Positions 42,685 through 48,714 of a stretch of DNA of 48,714 bases are shown in pieces. The notes beneath the pieces were generated by a model. That model had not been told where the DNA came from, did not search any database, and saw only the letters and a program-made list of their open reading frames with translations. A program made the translations under genes and the position numbers. The DNA comes from an uncultured Mediterraneibacter sp. GTDB taxonomy: Bacteria; Bacillota; Clostridia; Lachnospirales; Lachnospiraceae. Each line of letters begins with the position of its first letter. Position 1 is the first letter of the stretch. The stretch lies in the NCBI GenBank assembly GCA_944376695.1, contig CALWDM010000013.1, positions 1 to 48,714 of the forward strand, given 5' to 3'.

Positions 42685-43488
42685 ATGAAGAAAGACCAGC
42701 CTGCTAAGACCGGCAACTCACACATTAAATCAGTGGAACGGGCGATTTTGCTGCTCGAGGCGCTTGCTCAGGAGGATACAGAAATGTCTCTGTCTCAGCT
42801 CTCACAAAAGCTGGGCTGGCCAAAGAGCACGGTCCACGGACTGCTGGCTACCCTCCGTGATTACCACTACGTTGACCAGTCTATGGAGAACAGCAGTTAC
42901 CGGCTGGGTACCCGGCTCTTTGAGCTGGGAAACCGGGTGGCCCGCTCCTGGGTCATAAAGGATGCGGCGCGTCCGGTCATGCTCAGGCTTGTCAGAGAAT
43001 TCGGGGAGACCGTCCAGCTTGGCACGGAGGACGACGGCGAGATCCTCTATCTGGACAAACTGGTGGCAAACTCGGTTGTCAGCATTATGTCTGAGGTAGG
43101 CGTCCGGCTCCCGATGCATTGCAGCGGCCTTGGAAAGGTGCTGCTGGCACAGAAAAGCCCGGCACAGCTTAAACGTATCATTGCCCGCAAAGGACTTCCG
43201 GCAATGACCAAACGCACGATCACAACACAGGCAAAGCTTGAGAAGGAACTGGACAGGGTCAGGGAAAACGGTTATGCAATAGACGACGGAGAGATCATGG
43301 ACGGTCTGCGGTGCGTGGCAGTTCCCATATGGGACGGGACCGGGAAGGTCCGTTACGCGCTCAGTATTTCCGGGCAGGCACGCAATATATACGGCGACCG
43401 GCTTGAGCACATTATTGACGGACTCAGGCAGGCGGCAGAGGAAATCTCCTATGCCATGGGCAGCCGCAGAAATGAATATCAATGTTAG
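42685..43488 (+). CDS. IclR-family transcriptional regulator
   Basis: 267 residues from ATG 42685 (AAAGGAGAG upstream); an ATG at 42643 lies in the operator-proximal leader without a ribosome site. N-terminal winged helix-turn-helix: SVERAILLLEALAQED, SLSQLSQKLGWPKSTVHGLLATL (about 11-60). The C-terminal effector domain (about 80-262) shows LPMHCSGLGKVLLAQ and GYAIDDGEIMDGLRCVAVPIWD, the usual IclR ligand-pocket segments. First gene of the meta-cleavage operon, so it likely responds to an aromatic compound or ring-fission product. Whether it represses or activates is not known; operator position suggests repression. Confidence 0.93.
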   Translation: MKKDQPAKTGNSHIKSVERAILLLEALAQEDTEMSLSQLSQKLGWPKSTVHGLLATLRDYHYVDQSMENSSYRLGTRLFELGNRVARSWVIKDAARPVMLRLVREFGETVQLGTEDDGEILYLDKLVANSVVSIMSEVGVRLPMHCSGLGKVLLAQKSPAQLKRIIARKGLPAMTKRTITTQAKLEKELDRVRENGYAIDDGEIMDGLRCVAVPIWDGTGKVRYALSISGQARNIYGDRLEHIIDGLRQAAEEISYAMGSRRNEYQC

Positions 43489-43554
43489 AACAGCCCGTTT
43501 CCGGGCGAAACCATACAGGTTAAAACATAATAAAAAGAAAAGGAGAGATGAATT

Positions 43555-44385
43555 ATGGAACAGAAAAGACCTGAAATCGCAAACAGCATCCAGACAGGAG
43601 CATTCAAGACCAATTATCATGATCTTGGGAAAGGATTCCCGGTAGTATTTTTACACGGCTCCGGTCCCGGAGTCACCGCATGGGCGAACTGGAACAAAGT
43701 GTTTCCGCTTATGCAGGAGGATTTCCGCCTGATCGCTCCGGACATGGTAGGCTTTGGTTATACCGAGCGGGTTGAGGGGCAGGTTTACAACATGAATGTG
43801 TGGGTGCAGCAGACCATTGACCTCTTTGATGCGCTTGGCATTGAGAAGGCAAATCTGGTAGGAAATTCTTTTGGCGGAGCGCTGGCGCTCTCCATGGCGG
43901 TCCAATACCCGGAGCGTGTCAACAAGCTTGTGTGCATGGGCGCCATGGGCGTGAGCTTCCCCATTACTTATGGGCTTGATCAGGTGTGGGGTTACACTCC
44001 GTCACCTTCAAATATGGCGAAACTGCTGGAAATTTTTACATATGATCATTCCTTTGCCACACCAGAGCTGGCAGAATCCCGCTATCAGGGAAGTATACAG
44101 CCCGGTTTCCAGGAAAGTTTCTCCCAGATGTTCCCGGTTCCCCGGCAGAACGGCGTGGAGGATATGGCAGGCAATCAGCAGTATATCCGTGACATCCCTC
44201 ATGAGACACTTATCATCCATGGCAGGGAGGACCGGGTGATCCCGCTGAGTAACTCATATAAGCTTTTGGAGCTCATCCCAAATGCGGAACTGCATGTATT
44301 CGGAAAGTGCGGACACTGGTCACAGATTGAGCGCACTCAGGACTTTGCGGATCAGCTCCTGTGGTTCTTTAAACGTTCCCGATAA
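43555..44385 (+). CDS. Meta-ring-fission-product hydrolase (XylF/DmpD/MhpC-like alpha/beta hydrolase)
   Basis: 276 residues, the normal length. Enzymes of this group cleave the C-C bond of 2-hydroxymuconic semialdehyde or its ketone relatives, giving a carboxylic acid and 2-hydroxypenta-2,4-dienoate. The oxyanion loop is HGSGPGVTAWANW (34-46). The catalytic triad is S105 (VGNSFGGAL), D226 (HGREDRVIP) and H254 (GKCGHWSQIER). This C-C hydrolase pattern, with GPG after HGS, separates it from ordinary esterases. AAGGAGAG precedes ATG 43555. It stands 66 bp after the regulator, first of the catabolic genes. Confidence 0.9.
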   Translation: MEQKRPEIANSIQTGAFKTNYHDLGKGFPVVFLHGSGPGVTAWANWNKVFPLMQEDFRLIAPDMVGFGYTERVEGQVYNMNVWVQQTIDLFDALGIEKANLVGNSFGGALALSMAVQYPERVNKLVCMGAMGVSFPITYGLDQVWGYTPSPSNMAKLLEIFTYDHSFATPELAESRYQGSIQPGFQESFSQMFPVPRQNGVEDMAGNQQYIRDIPHETLIIHGREDRVIPLSNSYKLLELIPNAELHVFGKCGHWSQIERTQDFADQLLWFFKRSR

Positions 44386-44459
44386 AAAGAAAGCGCCATG
44401 GCGAGAGGATATTTCCCCTTCAGCCTGTGGCGGACAGACAGATAGAAGTGAGGTTGCAC

Positions 44460-45239
44460 ATGGAAAATACAAAGATACAAAAATATGCGGATATGCTCCG
44501 GGAGGCAGAGGCGTCACGAAAGTCCATCCCTCCCCTGACGGAGAGGGACGAAAGCATTGACATTGATGATGCTTATGCGATCCAGCTTGCCAATGTGGAG
44601 CACACGGTCAGGGAAGGACATGTAGTTTCAGGCAAAAAGATCGGTCTGACCTCTGAAGGCATCCAGAAGCAGCTTGGGGTAAACGAACCGGATTACGGTC
44701 ACCTTTTTGCGGCAATGGAATGTCCCGACGGTATGGTAGAGGCAGATAAGCTTATGCAGCCTAAGATCGAGGGCGAGATCGCCTTTGTGTTAAAAGATGA
44801 TCTGGCAGGAGGCAAAGTGACGGCAGAAGATGTGCGCCGTGCTACGGATTATGTGGTGGCAGCTTTTGAGATTGTTGACAGCAGGGTGGCTGACTGGAAG
44901 ATCAAACTGGTAGACACAGTGGCTGACAATGCTTCCTCCGGCAGATATGTGCTGGGAGAGAAGAAGATGTCCCTTGATGAAGTGGACCTGCCCAACGTGC
45001 CTATGATTCTTACAAAGAACGGTGAGAAGGCGGGAGAAGGCAGAGGCTCCGCGGTACTGGGAGACCCGGCGGAGGCTGTGGCATGGCTTGCCAACAGGCT
45101 GTGGGGGTACGGCGTGACCCTGAAAAAGGGAGAGGTCATTCTCTCTGGCGCGTTTTCAGCCGCCCCGGAGGCTGAAAAAGGTGATGAGTTCACCGCGGAC
45201 TTTGGCCCGATGGGGAAAGTAACGGCAAAATTCGTATAA
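44460..45239 (+). CDS. 2-oxopent-4-enoate hydratase (XylJ/DmpE/MhpD-like)
   Basis: 259 residues from ATG 44460 (GTGAGG upstream; the frame opens at GTG 44427). It adds water to 2-hydroxypenta-2,4-dienoate, giving 4-hydroxy-2-oxovalerate. Family segments: DAYAIQLANVEH, GHVVSGKKIGLTS, PKIEGEIAFVLKDDL (metal-binding E-x-E) and FEIVDSRVADWKIKLVDTVADNASS. 4-oxalocrotonate decarboxylases have the same fold, but with no dehydrogenase or tautomerase genes here the hydratase assignment is preferred. Confidence 0.9.
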   Translation: MENTKIQKYADMLREAEASRKSIPPLTERDESIDIDDAYAIQLANVEHTVREGHVVSGKKIGLTSEGIQKQLGVNEPDYGHLFAAMECPDGMVEADKLMQPKIEGEIAFVLKDDLAGGKVTAEDVRRATDYVVAAFEIVDSRVADWKIKLVDTVADNASSGRYVLGEKKMSLDEVDLPNVPMILTKNGEKAGEGRGSAVLGDPAEAVAWLANRLWGYGVTLKKGEVILSGAFSAAPEAEKGDEFTADFGPMGKVTAKFV

Positions 45240-45282
45240 AAAATATCATATGAAAACGTGATGGGATAGAGAGGTGGATAGA

Positions 45283-46167
45283 ATGGACAGGATAAAAGTC
45301 GCCGTGATCGGACCGGGTAATATCGGCAGCGATCTGATGTACAAGATATTTCGCAGTAAGTATCTGGAGATGGCAATGATGGCAGGAATCGTAGAATCAG
45401 AGGGGATCCGCCGTGCCAAATCCAAAGGCGTAAAGACAACGATAGAAGGAGTGGACGGCGTGGTGCGCGAGGATGACATCCGTATTGCTTTTGACGCCAC
45501 CAGCGCATCGGCGCATCTGAAATTCAACGGACCTAAGCTAAAGGAGAAGGGCATTGTTTCTATTGACTTAACGCCCGCAGCCATTGGTCCCTACTGTGTA
45601 CCCGTGGTCAATCTGGACCAGCTTCAGCAGGAGCCGGACATCAATATGGTGACCTGCGGAGGACAGGCAACCATCCCTGTGGTGTATGCTGTGTCCCAGG
45701 TGGCAGGAGCCGCTTATGCTGAGATCGTGGCATGTATTTCCAGTAAAAGCGCAGGTCCCGGAACACGTGCGAATATGGACGAGTTTACAGAAACTACCAG
45801 CAAGGCGCTTGAGGTCGTAGGCGGCGCGGACAAGGGGAAGGCAATCATCGTGCTCAATCCTGCGGAGCCTCCTTTAATGATGACCAATACGATCAGTGTC
45901 AAAGTAAAAGATACGAGCGTAGGATTTGACAGGATCCGCGAAGCAATAGAGAAAATGGTAGATGAAGTAAAGACTTATGTCCCGGGATATAAACTGCGCG
46001 TTCCCCCCACTATGGAAGGCGACAGGGTGACTGCTATCGTGCAGGTGGAAGGACAGGCTGACTTCCTTCCGGCTTACAGCGGAAACCTTGACATCATCAA
46101 TTCGGCGGCAGTGGCGGCAGCCGAAAAAATTGCGGAGCGTATGCTCAGGGAAGGGAGGAACGGATAA
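45283..46167 (+). CDS. Acetaldehyde dehydrogenase, acylating (XylQ/DmpF/MhpF-like)
   Basis: 294 residues from ATG 45283 (GAGAGGTGG upstream). It oxidises acetaldehyde with NAD+ and CoA to acetyl-CoA. The Rossmann start is [16 protein letters not shown]; the catalytic Cys is C125 in [31 protein letters not shown] is a conserved family segment. In Pseudomonas this enzyme forms a channelling complex with the aldolase encoded next. Here stop and start overlap by one base (TAATG), consistent with coupled production of the two partners. Confidence 0.95.
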   Translation: MDRIKVAVIGPGNIGSDLMYKIFRSKYLEMAMMAGIVESEGIRRAKSKGVKTTIEGVDGVVREDDIRIAFDATSASAHLKFNGPKLKEKGIVSIDLTPAAIGPYCVPVVNLDQLQQEPDINMVTCGGQATIPVVYAVSQVAGAAYAEIVACISSKSAGPGTRANMDEFTETTSKALEVVGGADKGKAIIVLNPAEPPLMMTNTISVKVKDTSVGFDRIREAIEKMVDEVKTYVPGYKLRVPPTMEGDRVTAIVQVEGQADFLPAYSGNLDIINSAAVAAAEKIAERMLREGRNG

Positions 46168-47174
46168 TGGCAGAGCGTAAGATTACTTTTGTAGACACTA
46201 CGATGCGCGACGGCAGCCATGCGGTGCGCCATAGCTTTACTGAGGAACAGGTGTCACAGATTGCCGGCAGGCTGGACAAATGCGGCGTACAGCTCATTGA
46301 ACTTTCTCATGGCGACGGTCTTGGCGGTTCCAGCTATACTTACGGATTCTCCAGGACAGATGAGTTCACTCTGATGGAGGCGGCTGCCAGAGAGATCAAA
46401 AACGGCAGGCTTACTGTTCTGCTCCTGCCGGGAATCGGGACTATTGCCGATCTTAAGCAGGCTAAGGCATGCGGAGCGAAAGCTGTGCGCGTGGCGACTC
46501 ATGTGACAGAGGCAGATGTGAGCGCAGAACATATCTATGCCGCAAAAGAACTCGACATGATGGCAGTGGGATTTCTGATGATGGTACATACTGCGCCAGT
46601 GGAGCGCATCGTCGAAGAGGCCAAAAAGATGGAGAGCTACGGAGCGGATTACATCAATCTTGCTGATTCTGCAGGTTATCTCATGCCTGATGATGTGAAG
46701 GAGCGCATCACAGCTGTGCGGGAGGCTGTAAATATTCCGGTGGGATTCCATGCTCACAACAATATGGGACTGGCGATTGCCAACTCACTCATCGCCGTGC
46801 AGAGCGGGGCAGATTTTGTGGACGGTACTCTCCGCGGTCTTGGCGCTGGAGCGGGAAATGCGCAGATTGAGGTGCTGGCAGGAGTTATGAAGCGGAATGG
46901 ATATGAGACAGGTCTGGATTTCTATGGGCTTATGGATTTAGCTGCCGAGGTGGTGGAACCGATCATGCTCCGGCCCCAGACCATTGATAACGGTTCCCTC
47001 ATGCTGGCATACACAGGGGTGTACTCCAGTTTCCTGCTGCATGTATATGATGCGGCAAAGAAATACTCACTTGACCCAAGGGATATTCTTGTCGAACTGG
47101 GCCGCCGTAAGATGGTGGGCGGTCAGGAGGACATGATCATAGATGTGGCTTATCAGCTCACACAAAAGGCATAA
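46167..47174 (+). CDS. 4-hydroxy-2-oxovalerate aldolase (XylK/DmpG/MhpE-like)
   Basis: 335 residues. It splits 4-hydroxy-2-oxovalerate into pyruvate and acetaldehyde. The DRE-TIM-type barrel start DTTMRDGSHAVRHSF carries metal ligand D15 and the catalytic His; H195 and H197 in GFHAHNNMGLA complete the metal site. GADFVDGTLRGLGAGAGNAQ and the C-terminal domain that docks the dehydrogenase are present (about 265-335). Full length, no sign of decay. Confidence 0.95.
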   Translation: MAERKITFVDTTMRDGSHAVRHSFTEEQVSQIAGRLDKCGVQLIELSHGDGLGGSSYTYGFSRTDEFTLMEAAAREIKNGRLTVLLLPGIGTIADLKQAKACGAKAVRVATHVTEADVSAEHIYAAKELDMMAVGFLMMVHTAPVERIVEEAKKMESYGADYINLADSAGYLMPDDVKERITAVREAVNIPVGFHAHNNMGLAIANSLIAVQSGADFVDGTLRGLGAGAGNAQIEVLAGVMKRNGYETGLDFYGLMDLAAEVVEPIMLRPQTIDNGSLMLAYTGVYSSFLLHVYDAAKKYSLDPRDILVELGRRKMVGGQEDMIIDVAYQLTQKA

Positions 47175-47194
47175 AACTGCAGGAGAGCAGAAGG

Positions 47195-47476
47195 ATGAAC
47201 GATTACAGGATCACAGACGGAGCAACAGGTGAAGTTTTTCTCTGTCATTCAGATGAAAATCTGCTGGCAGCAATGCACCGCTCGGGAAAAGGACCGATAA
47301 AGACCGGCTGTTTCGGCGGCGGCTGCGGAGTGTGCAAAGTCCGTATATCAGACGGCAGATATCAGGCGTTTAAGAAGATGAGCAGAGCCCATGTGTCGCC
47401 GGAGGAGGAAGAGCAGAACATCGTGCTTGCCTGCTGTGTCAGACCCCTTAGTAACATTACGCTGATTAAAGCGTAA
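47195..47476 (+). CDS. Plant-type [2Fe-2S] ferredoxin, XylT-like
   Basis: 93 residues. Cluster ligands C39, C44, C47 and C80 (or C81) give C-x4-C-x2-C-x32-C: KTGCFGGGCGVCKVR and LACC. The segment KKMSRAHVSPEEEE resembles XylT-type ferredoxins rather than photosynthetic ones. In Pseudomonas, XylT re-reduces the active-site iron of catechol 2,3-dioxygenase after oxidative inactivation. Here it lies 41 bp before the dioxygenase gene, the same pairing as xylT-xylE. AGGAGAG precedes ATG 47195. Confidence 0.92.
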   Translation: MNDYRITDGATGEVFLCHSDENLLAAMHRSGKGPIKTGCFGGGCGVCKVRISDGRYQAFKKMSRAHVSPEEEEQNIVLACCVRPLSNITLIKA

Positions 47477-47514
47477 TAGATATAATCAAATTTATAACAA
47501 AGGAGGAAACAAAA

Positions 47515-48441
47515 ATGGCACTCAACAAAACTCTACGTCCCGGACTGATTCAAATGAAGGTATTGGATCTGGATCAGACCCTGAATTTCTACACCAACAT
47601 CCTTGGTCTTAATGAGGTAGGACGCACTGAAGATGGGCGTGTTATGCTCAAAGGATATGATGAGTTTGATCATCATTCCGTGACCCTTCGTCTGGCTGAC
47701 GAGGCGGGGCTTGACTATGTTGCCTTTAAAGTGGATAGTCCCGGAACGCTGGAGAGCCTGAAGGAAGCCACAGAAGCATTTGGCTATCCGGTAGACGAAG
47801 TACCGGCCAACACGAATCAGCCGGGCTTTGGCAAGCGCTACGGGTTTACAATCTGCACCGGACACCGTATCGAACTCTACGCGGATGTGGAGAAAGCAGA
47901 GCAGGTTCCCATGACACACAATCCCCACCCGTGGGTGGATGTTCCCCGGGGGATGCGCGCACAGCGTTTTGACCATTGCCTGCTCTATGGGCCGAACATT
48001 GCAGAAGCTGAGAGATATTTCACGGAAGTCCTGGGAATGTTTGCGCCTGAGGTATGTAATACACCGGAAGGCAATCGGTTTGCAACATGGCTTACAAGCG
48101 GAAACAAGGCTCATGACATTGCATTTGTGGAGTATGAGAAGCCGGGCAAGATCCACCATCTGGCATTCCTTCTTCAGGATTGGAATGACATCGGCAATGC
48201 GGCGGACTTTATCGGACGCTACAGTTTAAAGCGCGATGTAGGTCCCACCCGCCATGCCATCACCCGGGGACAGACCATCTACTTCTGGGAGCCCTCCGGC
48301 AACCGTATCGAGACCTATTGCGGCGGCTATACGGCATATCCGGACAACCCGGTCCGTGTATGGGATGTATCTGAGGTAGGAAAAGGACTGTTCTACTATG
48401 AGGGAGAACTGATCCCGTCCTTCCTTCAGGTAGTGACCTAG
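47515..48441 (+). CDS. Catechol 2,3-dioxygenase (type I extradiol dioxygenase)
   Basis: 308 residues, one more than P. putida XylE, with two vicinal-oxygen-chelate domains (about 1-147 and 148-308). It would open a catechol ring next to the hydroxyls using O2 and Fe(II). The iron ligands align with XylE H153, H214 and E265: H154 (RFDHCLLYG), H215 (KIHHLAF) and E266 (GNRIETYCGG). Catalytic residues H200 (NKAHDIAF), H247 (VGPTRHAIT) and Y256 (TIYFWEPSG) also match XylE H199, H246 and Y255. AAGGAGG precedes ATG 47515. As last gene it is separated from the regulator by the lower-pathway genes. Exact catechol substrate is unknown. Confidence 0.92.
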   Translation: MALNKTLRPGLIQMKVLDLDQTLNFYTNILGLNEVGRTEDGRVMLKGYDEFDHHSVTLRLADEAGLDYVAFKVDSPGTLESLKEATEAFGYPVDEVPANTNQPGFGKRYGFTICTGHRIELYADVEKAEQVPMTHNPHPWVDVPRGMRAQRFDHCLLYGPNIAEAERYFTEVLGMFAPEVCNTPEGNRFATWLTSGNKAHDIAFVEYEKPGKIHHLAFLLQDWNDIGNAADFIGRYSLKRDVGPTRHAITRGQTIYFWEPSGNRIETYCGGYTAYPDNPVRVWDVSEVGKGLFYYEGELIPSFLQVVT

Positions 48442-48470
48442 TATGAAAAAATGAAAAAATAGAAAGATCC

Positions 48471-48526
48471 GTACCCTGGCAGCGTGACGCAGTAAAATAG
48501 ACGCGTCATACTGTCGGGGTACTTTT
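48471..48526. terminator. Terminator closing the meta-cleavage operon
   Basis: Arms of 20 nt (48471-48490 and 48503-48522) pair with three G-T pairs and one mismatch around a 12-nt loop. TTTT follows on the plus strand; on the minus strand T-rich DNA follows too, so it can serve the convergent gene as well. Confidence 0.85.
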
Positions 48527-48596
48527 ATGGTTTTTGGAAGCCTGACAGTTTCATTGTTTAAAATAAAACAGTTCTTCAAATATTTTTGGAAAGTTT

Positions 48597-48714
48597 TCAT
48601 GGAAAGAAAATATACAAATCCAGGGATTTGTTAAAATCTTGAGTTTCCGCAAACTGCATTGAAAAGATAGATATGTCCTCTCCAAGTACCAATCTGCCGT
48701 TTTTTTGAGAGTTC
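48597..48714 (-). CDS. C-terminal end of a convergent gene (partial)
   Basis: The minus strand is open from the right edge to TGA (48599-48597), giving 38 residues that look like real protein: NGRLVLGEDISIFSMQF, AETQDFNKSLDLYIFFP. The gene converges on the meta-cleavage operon and shares the bidirectional terminator. It is too short to name. Confidence 0.45.
   Translation of the reverse strand, partial: NSQKNGRLVLGEDISIFSMQFAETQDFNKSLDLYIFFP

Noticed and set aside
46254..46757. 167-codon minus-strand open frame inside the aldolase gene
   Set aside because: Antisense to a clear 4-hydroxy-2-oxovalerate aldolase; composition (many Cys, His, Ser) is typical of a shadow frame.
42490..48714. Meta-cleavage operon as part of a mobile element
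   Set aside because: No transposase, integrase, terminal repeats or tRNA target site is seen on either side within the window; transfer is possible but not shown.

Overview
The window reads as a chromosomal segment of an endospore-forming anaerobic Firmicute, most likely a Lachnospiraceae-type gut clostridium. The evidence is the dgt-dnaG-rpoD-trmK-nif3 block, the ispF/cysE-cysS-mrnC-rlmB-sigH block known from Bacillus and Clostridia, the sporulation sigma factor SigH, a GerA-type germinant receptor subunit, a DUF1540 protein, T-box control and strong GGAGG ribosome sites. By eye about half the bases are G+C. Species cannot be fixed from the sequence alone.

Layout. (1) 88-9211: a glucuronide/hexuronate operon (GH3 hydrolase, GPH-family symporter, GH2 beta-glucuronidase, uxuA, uxuB, uxaC). 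Together these would import glucuronides, release glucuronate and convert it via fructuronate and mannonate to 2-keto-3-deoxygluconate. (2) 9223-10061: two divergent XRE regulators. (3) 10207-11760: a tandem-domain PPK2 kinase. (4) 11807-19124: housekeeping block dgt, dnaG, rpoD, trmK, nif3-like, nucleoside kinase. (5) 19179-19507: tRNA-Met and tRNA-Val on the minus strand with their own promoter and terminator. (6) 19615-27440: small membrane protein, ispF, GNAT, cysteine T-box, cysE, cysS, mrnC, rlmB, sigH, CPBP protease, dtd. (7) 27441-28271: a decayed peptidase-like fragment, a membrane protein and tRNA-Thr. (8) 28435-42489: mixed genes including an NSS transporter, glnS, a MocR regulator, purA, SEC-C and YdcF proteins, DUF1540, metA, an aminotransferase, dut and gerA.

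(9) 42567-48526 is the outstanding part: a self-contained operon with one promoter, two tandem palindromic operators overlapping the -10 box, an IclR regulator and a closing terminator. It encodes a catechol meta-cleavage pathway: ring-fission-product hydrolase, 2-oxopent-4-enoate hydratase, acylating acetaldehyde dehydrogenase, 4-hydroxy-2-oxovalerate aldolase, a XylT-like plant-type ferredoxin and a catechol 2,3-dioxygenase with all known catalytic residues. The dioxygenase family consumes O2, which is unexpected beside the genes of an apparently anaerobic spore former. The predicted products are pyruvate and acetyl-CoA plus a side-chain acid. A convergent gene enters from the right edge on the minus strand.
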